Assembly (NCBI GenBank): GCA_965603495.1
Contig: CBFDDF010000009.1
Coordinates: forward strand, 1-64,000
Direction: 5' to 3'
Length of the DNA: 64,000 nt
From: Thiomicrorhabdus sp965603495
GTDB lineage: Bacteria; Pseudomonadota; Gammaproteobacteria; Thiomicrospirales; Thiomicrospiraceae
Part shown: positions 35,818 through 44,525 of the stretch, in pieces
Numbering within the stretch: the first letter of the stretch is position 1
Layout: the number at the start of each line of letters is the position of its first letter
The notes under the pieces: model-generated
Told to the model about the DNA's origin: nothing
Databases searched by the model: none
What the model saw: the letters and a program-made list of their open reading frames with translations, nothing else
Made by a program: the position numbers and the translations under genes

Positions 35818-36930
35818 ATGGTAAGCAGCATTAAAATCGCAATAGATAAAAAATTAGAGAAAATGTTTCGGATTGATACAGATTTTAGGCTCCTTAAAAA
35901 TTTCAGTGTAAGTCTCTGCCGCCTTAAGAATATTAATAAATCTTTCTCAACAGCATTGAACACCCTTATTGTCAGTCTATTTATGCTTACAGCATCTTGT
36001 TCGACAAATTCGTCAGCTCAAGCTTTACCTACCTGCGTACATATCGCCTCTTATGCGCCGGGATACTCATGGCAAGATGAAATTGATCGCAGTATACAAA
36101 AGCAACTCAAACAGACCTGTCAGTTAACCACCTTTTATATGGACAGTAAAAAAGTTACCGAAGAAAAACCTTTACAAGCGCTAGGGCTCGAAGCCAAACG
36201 ATTTATTGAGCAACGCGCTCCCGAAGTCGTCATCGTCTCGGATGACAATGCGGTTAAATATGTCTTACAAGCGCATTTCCGCAACCATTCCCTGCCCTTT
36301 GTTTTTTGCGGAATCAACAATCGCGCCAAAAGCTATGGGCTGCCATACTCCAATACGACCGGCATGACAGAAGTCTCACCGATACGGCAAGCATATAACC
36401 TATTTTTTAATCTCAACTCAGGCCAAACTCATATCGCCTACCTTGGTACTCACGGAAAAACTGTCTCAAAAAACATTGAGGAGTTTCACCGTTTTGCCAA
36501 AGAAACCGGGACTAAAAGCTCAACCTATCGAACGCATAATCAAACGGACTGGAGAACCATTTATAAACAACTTCAAGAAGATCCCGATGTGCAGCTGATT
36601 ATTCTGGATGGCTATCAAACATTGCCAGAATGGAATCATCAACTCAACTTGAAGTGGGTCAAACAACATTCACAAAAACCTAGTTTAACCATGACCACCA
36701 GCATGATGCCATACGCCAGCCTCGGCCTTCTAAAGTCTGCTGATGAACAAGGCTGGTGGGCTGGACTGGCTGCCAAATCGATTTTAAATGGCACGCCTGT
36801 CAACCGAATCGCAACGGTGCCAAATAAAAAATTTCAACTCTGGATTAATCCAAACTTATCTATTCTGGCTAAACAGAAAATTCCTGTGCACATAGAGTCG
36901 CAAGCCATCATTTACAGCGAGCCGCTTTAA
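35818..36930 (+). CDS. ABC-type substrate-binding lipoprotein (sensor partner)
   Basis: 370 residues. A lipobox L-T-A-S|C puts the lipidated Cys at 61, so the signal peptide has an unusually long lead if ATG 35818 is right; a TTG at codon 47 is a possible true start. The mature part resembles the ABC_sub_bind (COG2984) periplasmic binding fold, with I-A-Y-L-G-T-H-G and Y-A-S-L-G-L-L landmarks. No transporter genes accompany it. It ends 2 bases before a membrane PAS-GGDEF-EAL gene, so it probably senses a ligand for that enzyme. Confidence 0.75.
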   Translation: MVSSIKIAIDKKLEKMFRIDTDFRLLKNFSVSLCRLKNINKSFSTALNTLIVSLFMLTASCSTNSSAQALPTCVHIASYAPGYSWQDEIDRSIQKQLKQTCQLTTFYMDSKKVTEEKPLQALGLEAKRFIEQRAPEVVIVSDDNAVKYVLQAHFRNHSLPFVFCGINNRAKSYGLPYSNTTGMTEVSPIRQAYNLFFNLNSGQTHIAYLGTHGKTVSKNIEEFHRFAKETGTKSSTYRTHNQTDWRTIYKQLQEDPDVQLIILDGYQTLPEWNHQLNLKWVKQHSQKPSLTMTTSMMPYASLGLLKSADEQGWWAGLAAKSILNGTPVNRIATVPNKKFQLWINPNLSILAKQKIPVHIESQAIIYSEPL

Positions 36931-36932
36931 CC

Positions 36933-39725
36933 TTGAACCCCTTACTCGTACAACGACAGGCAATGCGAATATCCGGTCAACAAATGCTCTTTTCATTAGG
37001 CGGAGCCATTCTTTGCATTGTTGTTGCGCTCGGCTGGCAAGCCTATCAACAATATCAGTCAGCAGAAATGGTTTTTGAAAGTCAATTGGCAAGCTTTATA
37101 CAGCAACATGCGCTCAACACCAAACGCTCTGACACCCTCCTAAACGCTTTATCACAACACTATGCCTCAGAACCCATTAAATCAGATGAGAAATATGGAA
37201 ATTTTGCTCAAGGCTTGCATGAAAACTCACAGCAGATTTATGCCATAGGGATTGCCCACCTGCTCTCCACGACACAAATCCCCCTATTTGAGTTTGATAG
37301 ACATTCCCAAGGCTATGAATCCTTCAAGATTGAAGCGAAACAAGCTTTTATACAAGAAACCACGGCCGCTTCTGACCAGCACTTAGCGATCAGTGTCATC
37401 ACACCACTGACACCAGAGCGCTCTATCTATTTAGGGGAAGACCTCTTCAGCATGCCTGATATAGAGGCCAAATTTCAGTCAAATACGGCCACCAACCAGA
37501 TCTTTACAGAGACGGTGCAATCCGCTTGGAACGGTGAAATTATTTCCCTCGCCTTTAAACCTGTCTATTTAAGTGACCCAAAAAGCTTAAATGCCGCAGA
37601 ACGCCACAAACAGGTTAAGGGCGTAGCGCTTATCATCATCCCTACTGAAAAACTATTCCTGGAACAGCTACAACAGCTTTTTCCAAATCAAAATATGACC
37701 ATAAAAATGGTTTTACAATCAGGCACACAAACCTATTCAAAAACCTTGGTGCAATGGACTCACCAAAACAGTACGTTATGGCCTTCTAGATTTTCTGCCA
37801 CCCTTAACCCTCCTGAATTCAGCCAAAATGGCAAACTTTTGATTGAACAACAATGGGATTTTACCGAGCTTAATCTCTGGCAACTAGTCGTCAGCGGACT
37901 GTTTACGCTACTTATCTATAGTTTTCTCGTCACTGCTTTAGCATTAACCTTACGCTATACCAGAAACCTACAGCAAGCCCAAAACCGTTTGGCACAGATC
38001 ATTACCACCTCGCAAGATGCTGTAATTGTCACCAATAAAAACGGCTACGTTCAAGTGTGGAACCCTGAAGCCAGTAATCTATTTGGCTACAGGGAAGCAC
38101 AAGCTTTAGGTCAATGTATTGTCTGTTTGATTTTTGAAAACCCGGACCAGCTCAATCCTAAAATCGCCAAACAAGAACAAGCCCTGATCGACATCTTTTT
38201 GGGTTCGATTGACCTGCAACGCCAAATAGGAAAATCCAATCGGAAAGAGGTCAATTTACGCCACCATTCAGGAGAAAACATTATTGCTGAAGTTGCCACT
38301 TCCATTCTTGACCTGCATGATGACATGGAAATAAGCCTCTTTATCAAGGATATTACCCACCAACGCCGTACCGAAGCTGAAATCAAGCAACTCGCTTATT
38401 TTGACTCTCTTACCGGCCTGCAAAACCGCACTTACTTTAAAAAACAGCTCGAAGACATTATCAGCGACAAAAGATTGGATAAGTTTTCGCTCATATTCTT
38501 AGATCTAGACGGCTTTAAACAAGTCAATGATAGCTTAGGCCACGGAATTGGAGATGAGCTCTTAAAAGTCATTTCAAGCCGAATTACCCATACCATTCGA
38601 GAACTGGAACCTGATGCTCATATCTGTCGATTTGGCGGTGACGAGTTTGTACTTATGCTTGGCAACATGAACAAGTACACCACCGCTCAGGTTTCAAAAT
38701 GGATATTAGAGCAGATTGAGAAAATCGTTAAAATTAATGACGACGAATTACAAGTTTCAGCCAGTCTCGGTATTGCTTTCTACCCCCAGCATGGTAAAGA
38801 CGTAGACACCTTGTTACGCCATGCCGATACTGCCATGTATCAGTCTAAAGCTTCGGGTAAAAATACCTTCTCTGTCTATAATGATGCCATGGAAGAACAC
38901 CTTTCCAAACGCCTATTAATGGAAAAACATCTTAGACATGCCGTCAGACTCAATGAATTCTCACTGGTGTACCAACCGAAGATTCATTTAGCCACCGGCA
39001 AGGTGGTCGGGGTTGAGGCGCTCATACGATGGAAAAACCCTATACTAGGCCATGTCATGCCCGATGAATTCATTGGCATTGCCGAAGAAAGCAGTCTGAT
39101 TATTACCATTGGTAACTGGGTAGCACAAACCAGCATTACCCAATTAAAAAACTGGCAAGGTACGCCTTATGAGGATTTACATGTCGCAATTAATGTCAGC
39201 GGCGTGCAACTTGAACACCCTCATTTTTTGGAAACCGTTCGCCAGATGATGATGATGGCCAACTTACGCAGTGCACTCCTGGAAATAGAGTTGACCGAAC
39301 GCACCGTTATGAGCAATGCAGAAGAGAACATTGCTCGTTTTAACGAGATCCGCGCCGAAGGCTTTGGACTCTCAGTAGATGACTTTGGCACTGGCTACTC
39401 TTCTTTAAGTTATCTAAAGAAATTCCCATTAAACATCTTAAAAATTGACAAAAGCTTTGTCGATGGCCTGCCCGACGATGATGAAGATATCAGTATCAGT
39501 ACCGCCATTTTAAACTTGTCGCACAACCTAAAAATGAAAGTGGTCGCCGAAGGCGTGGAAACCGAAGAGCAGCTGATGTTCTTAAAAAAACTACAGTGTG
39601 ATATGGCACAAGGCTATTTTATCAGCCGCCCACTGCCCATCCATGAACTTGAGTTATGGCTAACGAAGCATCAAAATGGGTTCTACCAAACCTCTGACAA
39701 AAGAGCGAAACTAGCAGATGATTAA
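36933..39725 (+). CDS. Membrane PAS-GGDEF-EAL c-di-GMP enzyme
   Basis: 930 residues. An N-terminal membrane helix (about 18-36) and a CHASE-like periplasmic sensor lead to a second helix (about 315-337), then PAS (about 352-465), GGDEF (about 480-640) and EAL (about 655-910). GGDEF is intact at 568-572, and EAL is intact at 695-697 with D-D-F-G-T-G-Y, so both cyclase and phosphodiesterase activities are possible. The start is TTG 2 bases after the lipoprotein gene; ATG at 36963 is an alternative. It is paired with the upstream binding protein and overlaps yidD by 8 bases. Confidence 0.92.
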   Translation: MNPLLVQRQAMRISGQQMLFSLGGAILCIVVALGWQAYQQYQSAEMVFESQLASFIQQHALNTKRSDTLLNALSQHYASEPIKSDEKYGNFAQGLHENSQQIYAIGIAHLLSTTQIPLFEFDRHSQGYESFKIEAKQAFIQETTAASDQHLAISVITPLTPERSIYLGEDLFSMPDIEAKFQSNTATNQIFTETVQSAWNGEIISLAFKPVYLSDPKSLNAAERHKQVKGVALIIIPTEKLFLEQLQQLFPNQNMTIKMVLQSGTQTYSKTLVQWTHQNSTLWPSRFSATLNPPEFSQNGKLLIEQQWDFTELNLWQLVVSGLFTLLIYSFLVTALALTLRYTRNLQQAQNRLAQIITTSQDAVIVTNKNGYVQVWNPEASNLFGYREAQALGQCIVCLIFENPDQLNPKIAKQEQALIDIFLGSIDLQRQIGKSNRKEVNLRHHSGENIIAEVATSILDLHDDMEISLFIKDITHQRRTEAEIKQLAYFDSLTGLQNRTYFKKQLEDIISDKRLDKFSLIFLDLDGFKQVNDSLGHGIGDELLKVISSRITHTIRELEPDAHICRFGGDEFVLMLGNMNKYTTAQVSKWILEQIEKIVKINDDELQVSASLGIAFYPQHGKDVDTLLRHADTAMYQSKASGKNTFSVYNDAMEEHLSKRLLMEKHLRHAVRLNEFSLVYQPKIHLATGKVVGVEALIRWKNPILGHVMPDEFIGIAEESSLIITIGNWVAQTSITQLKNWQGTPYEDLHVAINVSGVQLEHPHFLETVRQMMMMANLRSALLEIELTERTVMSNAEENIARFNEIRAEGFGLSVDDFGTGYSSLSYLKKFPLNILKIDKSFVDGLPDDDEDISISTAILNLSHNLKMKVVAEGVETEEQLMFLKKLQCDMAQGYFISRPLPIHELELWLTKHQNGFYQTSDKRAKLADD

Positions 39726-40092
39726 TCCATTCAAATGGTTGTTGATTGGACTGGTACGATTTTACCAGTTATTCATTAGCCCGATCCTAGGCCCGAGGTG
39801 TCGCTTTTACCCGAGCTGCTCGCATTACACCATTGACGCCTTAAATCAGCATGGCGTGCTCTGTGGTGGGTGGCTGGCCATTAAACGTATCTTTCGCTGT
39901 CACCCAGGGAATCCCGGCGGAGTTGACCCGGTACCGAGCTGTGGCTGTCAATCATCCAAAACCTGTCAAGAACCCTTAGATATTGAAGATGAAATCGAAG
40001 CAGAGCCAGAAACCAAACAAGATCCAGAAAACAAGCCAACTGACACAATAAAGACGGCTCCTTCTATACCAACAGCCAACAATAGACCATAA
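39718..40092 (+). CDS. yidD: Membrane protein insertion efficiency factor YidD
   Basis: 124 residues. The YidD core is clear: Y-Q-L-F-I-S-P-x-L-G-P-R-C-R-F-Y-P-S-C-S-x-Y, with A-I-K-R-I-F-R-C-H-P-G following. YidD helps YidC-dependent insertion of membrane proteins. The core ends by about residue 80, and the rest is an acidic Glu/Pro/Thr tail longer than usual. Placement is odd: yidD normally sits between rnpA and yidC, whereas here it overlaps the end of a c-di-GMP gene. Confidence 0.93.
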   Translation: MINPFKWLLIGLVRFYQLFISPILGPRCRFYPSCSHYTIDALNQHGVLCGGWLAIKRIFRCHPGNPGGVDPVPSCGCQSSKTCQEPLDIEDEIEAEPETKQDPENKPTDTIKTAPSIPTANNRP

Positions 40093-40125
40093 CAACAGAG
40101 TAAACAATTCAATTTCTATTAACTT

Positions 40126-40137
40126 ACCAGGCCTGGT
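40126..40137. repeat. Dispersed palindrome copy 11 (exact)
   Basis: Exact ACCAGGCCTGGT in the gap between yidD and ppk1. Confidence 0.9.
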
Positions 40138-40288
40138 CAACTTCATTTTTTGTAATTTTAACGCCAAATTTGAATGCACTGTCATCTAAAATTAATATAG
40201 CAATCCTGATTTACATAGCAATAATCGGCTAAAATAGATTAGATTTATACATTCATTATTACCACACCGACTCAATTCAGGAACCTAC

Positions 40289-42436
40289 ATGTCTGCTACC
40301 TCTGCAAATGACAACTTAGCGAATTCAGCTAACTTAGACTCTCAAAACTACCCGCGTTTCATCAACCGAGAGCAGAGTCTGTTAGAGTTTAACCGTCGTG
40401 TATTGGCACAAGCCAAAAATCCTGACATTCCGTTATTGGAACGCCTGAAGTACTTATGTATTTCCAGTAGCAATATGGATGAGTTCTTTGAAGTGCGCTT
40501 GGCCAGTTTGAATGAGTTAAAAGAGGATCCTAGCGCCTTAACACAACCCGATGGTCAAGACCCTAAAACGGTCATTGAGTGCTTGTCTAAAACTGCGCAT
40601 GAAATCGTTGAAGATCAATACCTCACTTTAAACCACCTGCTGATGCCCGCTTTGGAAAAAGAGCAGATTCGTTTTCTGCGTCGTAACCACTGGACGGAAC
40701 AACACAAAGCCTGGTTGACCAATTATTTTATCGAATCGCTACAACCGGTTTTGAGTGCAGTGGGACTCGATCCTTCACATCCGTTTCCTAAAGTCTTAAA
40801 TAAAAGTTTAAATTTCATTGTTTCTTTAGAAGGTAAGGATGCCTTTGGGCGCTCTAATGGTCTGGCCATTGTGCCTGTGCCGCGCTCTCTACCTCGTATA
40901 ATCAAGCTGCCGGAAGATGCGACCGAAGGTCAAGATGACTTTGTTTTTCTCTCCTCTATTTTACATGCCAATGTCTCGCGTCTATTCCCTGGCATGACCG
41001 TTACCGGCTGCTATCAATTTCGAGTGACGCGTAATACCAATCTCTTTATTGACGAAGAGGAGATTGACGATATTTTGAGCGCCTTGCAAGGTGAACTTTC
41101 AGGTCGCCAATATGGCGGAGCGATTCGTTTAGAGGTAGCGGATAATTGCCCAAGAAATATGGTGGATTATCTATTAGACCGTTTCAATCTGAATGAGGCT
41201 GCGCTTTACCAAGTGAATGGCCCCGTTAACTTGCACCGCTTGAATGCCGTGCCTGACATGGTAAATCGAGCAGATTTATCCTTTCCACCCTTCACGGCTA
41301 AGCAACACAAAACTAAACGCCGCCACAAAAAAATCTTTCAACTATTCACTCAGCATCAACAAGCTGAACAAAATATTTTTGATAAAATTCGTGAAAAGGA
41401 CATTTTACTGCATCACCCATATGATGCATTTGCACCCGTTATTGAGTTTTTACATCAAGCGGCCACGGATCCAGACGTACTCGCCATCCGCATGACCCTT
41501 TATCGTACCGGTGAAGATTCTCTTATTATCAAAGCCTTGGAGCGTGCCGCTAAAAATGGCAAGGAAGTGACTGCGGTGGTTGAATTGCGCGCCCGCTTTG
41601 ATGAAGACAATAACATCATTCAGGCGGCCCGTTTGCAAGATGCTGGCGTCCATGTCATGTATGGCGTTGTCGGTTATAAAACCCACGCCAAAATGATTTT
41701 AGTAGTGCGTCGGGAAGCGGATAAAATTCGCCACTACACCCATATGGGTACGGGCAACTATCACCACATTACCACGCGTTTCTACTCTGATTTTGGCCTG
41801 ATGACCGCCAATCCAGCAATTGGTCGCGATGCCTCTAAAATATTCCAACAACTCACGAGCTTAGGCGACACCAAAGATCTCGAAGTCTTATTGCAATCTC
41901 CGTTCACGCTTTTGTCAGGCATGATAAAACGTATTGAACGCGAAGCAGAGCACGCCAAAGCGGGCAGACCAGCTCGAATCATTGCCAAAATGAATGGATT
42001 AGAAGAACAAAGCATTATTGATGCTTTGTATGAAGCATCGCAAGCCGGCGTTAAAATTGATTTAATTGTGCGCGGTATCTGTAGTTTGCGCCCTGGCATT
42101 CCAGGCTTGTCTGAGAACATTACGGTCACCTCGATTATCGGCCGTTTCCTAGAGCATCATCGTATCTATTACTTTGAGAATGATGGTGGCCAACCCGACC
42201 TATTCTGTTCAAGTGCCGATTGGATGAAACGTAACTTAACGGCACGTGTTGAAACCGGCTTCCCGATTTTAGATCCCGCCTGCTTTCAACAAGTCTATAC
42301 CGAAGGCTTAGCTATCTATTTAGAAGACAATACCGGCGCTTGGATACTCCAGCCCGATGGTTCATATATCCCCAAACAGCAAGATGGAAAAGCACCTTTT
42401 AATGCTCAGCAAGCGTTAATTGAGAAATACAGCTAG
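40289..42436 (+). CDS. ppk1: Polyphosphate kinase 1
   Basis: 715 residues, full length for Ppk1. The N-terminal domain begins with F-I-N-R-E-Q-S-L-L-E-F-N; the ATP and catalytic region has R-M-T-L-Y-R-T and K-T-H-A-K-M, the latter with the His that becomes phosphorylated. The second phospholipase-D-like motif is E-H-H-R-I-Y-Y-F. It polymerises ATP gamma-phosphate into polyphosphate. Its partner ppx follows 107 bases downstream. A single Pho-box-like half site (CTGTCAT, 40179-40185) lies upstream, too little to claim PhoB control. Confidence 0.97.
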   Translation: MSATSANDNLANSANLDSQNYPRFINREQSLLEFNRRVLAQAKNPDIPLLERLKYLCISSSNMDEFFEVRLASLNELKEDPSALTQPDGQDPKTVIECLSKTAHEIVEDQYLTLNHLLMPALEKEQIRFLRRNHWTEQHKAWLTNYFIESLQPVLSAVGLDPSHPFPKVLNKSLNFIVSLEGKDAFGRSNGLAIVPVPRSLPRIIKLPEDATEGQDDFVFLSSILHANVSRLFPGMTVTGCYQFRVTRNTNLFIDEEEIDDILSALQGELSGRQYGGAIRLEVADNCPRNMVDYLLDRFNLNEAALYQVNGPVNLHRLNAVPDMVNRADLSFPPFTAKQHKTKRRHKKIFQLFTQHQQAEQNIFDKIREKDILLHHPYDAFAPVIEFLHQAATDPDVLAIRMTLYRTGEDSLIIKALERAAKNGKEVTAVVELRARFDEDNNIIQAARLQDAGVHVMYGVVGYKTHAKMILVVRREADKIRHYTHMGTGNYHHITTRFYSDFGLMTANPAIGRDASKIFQQLTSLGDTKDLEVLLQSPFTLLSGMIKRIEREAEHAKAGRPARIIAKMNGLEEQSIIDALYEASQAGVKIDLIVRGICSLRPGIPGLSENITVTSIIGRFLEHHRIYYFENDGGQPDLFCSSADWMKRNLTARVETGFPILDPACFQQVYTEGLAIYLEDNTGAWILQPDGSYIPKQQDGKAPFNAQQALIEKYS

Positions 42437-42475
42437 TTCAAAATAAACCTCTCCTAAAATTCAAACACTTTATAA

Positions 42476-42528
42476 AATCGTTTGATGGGTTAAACCGCTT
42501 AAAACAGGTAAAATGCCCCAAACGATTT
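42476..42528. other. Inverted repeat between ppk1 and ppx
   Basis: AAATCGTTTG (42476-42485) and CAAACGATTT (42519-42528) pair perfectly, with extra GGG/CCC pairing inside, just before the ppx start. No T run follows, so it is not a terminator. It could affect ppx translation, but repeats of this size can occur by chance. Confidence 0.35.
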
Positions 42529-42543
42529 ACAAGATGATAAAAA

Positions 42544-44079
42544 ATGCCAAAACAGACTCAGAAAGACCCCGAACTAGAGAGTGAATTAGATCAATCACTG
42601 TATGCCGCGATTGATTTAGGCTCAAACAGTTTTCATATGATTATCGCGCGTGAAGCGCACGGTCAGATGCAGGTGGTTGATAAGCATAAAGAGATGGTTC
42701 GTTTACGCTCTGGCCTGGATAAAAATGGCAAACTGACAGACAAAGCTTTTCAACAGGGCATTGAGTGCCTGGAGCGGTTTGGACAACTCATAAAAGGCAT
42801 TCCTGCTCAAAACGTACGTGCCGTGGGCACCAATACATTACGTAATGCCCAAAATAGCCACGAATTTTTAAAACAAGCCAAGCAAGCCCTTGGGCACACC
42901 ATTAAAATCATCGCTGGCCAAGAAGAAGCGCGTCTAATCTATTTAGGTGTCGTACATGGTTTAGCTGCCAGTGATGAACAGAGATTGGTCATGGATATAG
43001 GCGGTGGCAGTACTGAATATATTATTGGTCAAGGATTTGAAAACAGCCATTTAACCAGTACCGAAATGGGCTGCGTCAGCATTACACAAAGCTGCTTTCC
43101 CAAAGGAAAAATCAGCCCTGAACGCATGAATTTCGCCATCTCTCAATGTCGTCAAATTCTCAGACCGCATCGAATTAAACTCAAAAACCTGAGTTGGGAC
43201 ACGGCCATTGGAGCTTCGGGCTCAATCAAGTCCATTGGTCAGATTTTAGAGCTCAATGGATGGTCAGAATCTGGCATTACTCTATCAGGTATGGAGAAAC
43301 TCGCCGCAGCGCTCATTGAAGCCGAATCGGCAGACGCCCTTAAACTGGAAGGTTTAAAAGATGAACGCCGCCCAGTATTGGTTGGTGGCTTAGCCATTTT
43401 AATGGCGACTTTTATGGAGTTGGGTATTGAACAAATGCAAGTCTCATCGAACGCCCTACGTGAAGGCTTAGTATTTGACACACTCGGCAGACTCTATGCT
43501 GAAGATGTTCGAGAAGTGAGTGTCAGCGCCATGCAACAGTGGATGCGAGTCGACACGCAACAAGCCACTCATGTTGCAAAAACCGCTAAAGCGCTCTTCA
43601 AACAAGCCCACAACACCTGGAAATTACGCTCCACTGATTATGATTTAAAACGCCTTTTAAAATGGGCCAGCATGCTGCATGAATGTGGCATTGCCATTAG
43701 TTACAGACGTTATCGCCATCACAGTGCTTACTTGATTGAACAAGCTGACATGCCTGGTTTTGACCAACAAGAGAAACAGATGCTCAGCGCCATGATGTTA
43801 AACCATCGTGGCAAATTCATTCCTGCGGTATATGACGACCTAGATGAAACAAGTGCCGAACAACAAATTTATTTAACCGTGTTACTCCGCTTAGCGGTTC
43901 GCATTCACCGTGGTCGAGATTTCGAACAGGCTGATCCTCTGCTTTACATTGAAAATAATACCCATATTCATCTAGAGTTTGAAGATAACTGGTTACAAGA
44001 CCATCCGTTAACCCGAATGGATTTAGAGATCGAAGCCAAACGCCTGAATGCGATTGGTTTAAAACTCTCTTTAGAATAA
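42544..44079 (+). CDS. ppx: Exopolyphosphatase / GppA family phosphatase
   Basis: 511 residues. Two-domain actin-like Ppx/GppA core with A-A-I-D-L-G-S-N-S-F-H at about 17-27 and the D-I-G-G-G-S-T-E phosphate-binding motif, then a C-terminal HD-like helical domain (about 325-510). It removes terminal phosphate from polyphosphate, or converts pppGpp to ppGpp in the GppA form. Position right after ppk1 favours Ppx. Confidence 0.93.
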   Translation: MPKQTQKDPELESELDQSLYAAIDLGSNSFHMIIAREAHGQMQVVDKHKEMVRLRSGLDKNGKLTDKAFQQGIECLERFGQLIKGIPAQNVRAVGTNTLRNAQNSHEFLKQAKQALGHTIKIIAGQEEARLIYLGVVHGLAASDEQRLVMDIGGGSTEYIIGQGFENSHLTSTEMGCVSITQSCFPKGKISPERMNFAISQCRQILRPHRIKLKNLSWDTAIGASGSIKSIGQILELNGWSESGITLSGMEKLAAALIEAESADALKLEGLKDERRPVLVGGLAILMATFMELGIEQMQVSSNALREGLVFDTLGRLYAEDVREVSVSAMQQWMRVDTQQATHVAKTAKALFKQAHNTWKLRSTDYDLKRLLKWASMLHECGIAISYRRYRHHSAYLIEQADMPGFDQQEKQMLSAMMLNHRGKFIPAVYDDLDETSAEQQIYLTVLLRLAVRIHRGRDFEQADPLLYIENNTHIHLEFEDNWLQDHPLTRMDLEIEAKRLNAIGLKLSLE

Positions 44080-44242
44080 AGATTGGCATACAACTTTAAA
44101 GAACAACTGATTAAACTCAAATCAAGTCAGGCCTAGCGCATATTCTAATGTGCTAAATTCCAGGCAATAAAAACATTTGAAAACGATTCGTTAGGTTATT
44201 GAAATACAGCTTAAAGAATCTGGCATCTTGCTGAGAAGTGAC

Positions 44243-44410
44243 CTAAGCGCTCTTTTTACTCAAAATGCAAAGTTGCTCTGCATTAACAGCGGCATCAAAC
44301 TTTTGAAGCAGATTCTCTTCATTATTCACAGCATGCGCTGAACCTGATGCGATAAATAGGGTCATAGTGACTGCAAACACTAAAGTCAATAAGGTTAATA
44401 CTTGTTTCAT
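44243..44410 (-). CDS. Small exported peptide of unknown function
   Basis: 55 residues, below usual ORF cut-offs. It starts at ATG 44410 after a strong GGGAGGAA ribosome site. Residues 1-27 form a clean signal peptide (K at 2, a hydrophobic core, cleavage at A-H-A|V). The mature part of about 28 residues is N-N-E-E-N-L-L-Q-K-F-D, then a short stretch with one Cys (C48) and a basic end K-K-S-A. It has its own promoter with an operator-like palindrome (44481-44509). The single Cys might allow dimerisation. I recognise no family. Confidence 0.75.
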   Translation of the reverse strand: MKQVLTLLTLVFAVTMTLFIASGSAHAVNNEENLLQKFDAAVNAEQLCILSKKSA

Positions 44411-44480
44411 TTTGGAGTTCCTCCCAATGCGTCTTTAAACTTTTAAATGATTTAAGAACTATTCTAAAGGTTTCCCAAAT

Positions 44481-44509
44481 ATTATATAGTGTACTTGAGT
44501 ACATGGTAA
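44481..44509 (-). promoter_or_regulatory. Promoter with operator-like palindrome for the small exported peptide
   Basis: Minus strand: -35 TTACCA (44504-44509, 4 of 6 consensus), a 17-base spacer, then a perfect -10 TATAAT (44481-44486). The spacer holds TGTACT-CA-AGTACA (44490-44503), six-base arms that would place a bound dimer between the two hexamers. Predicted start of transcription is near 44474, giving a leader of about 64 bases. Confidence 0.6.
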
Positions 44510-44525
44510 GTAATTTTCTTTATCT

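Noticed and set aside
40179..40185. Pho box upstream of ppk1
   Set aside because: Only one CTGTCAT half site is present; the second half at the required spacing is missing.
42476..42528. Terminator between ppk1 and ppx
   Set aside because: The hairpin has no T run and a loop of over 30 bases; listed only as an inverted repeat.
44322..44504. 60-codon minus-strand ORF overlapping the small peptide gene
   Set aside because: Different frame, no ribosome site and no signal peptide; the 55-residue frame has all of these.
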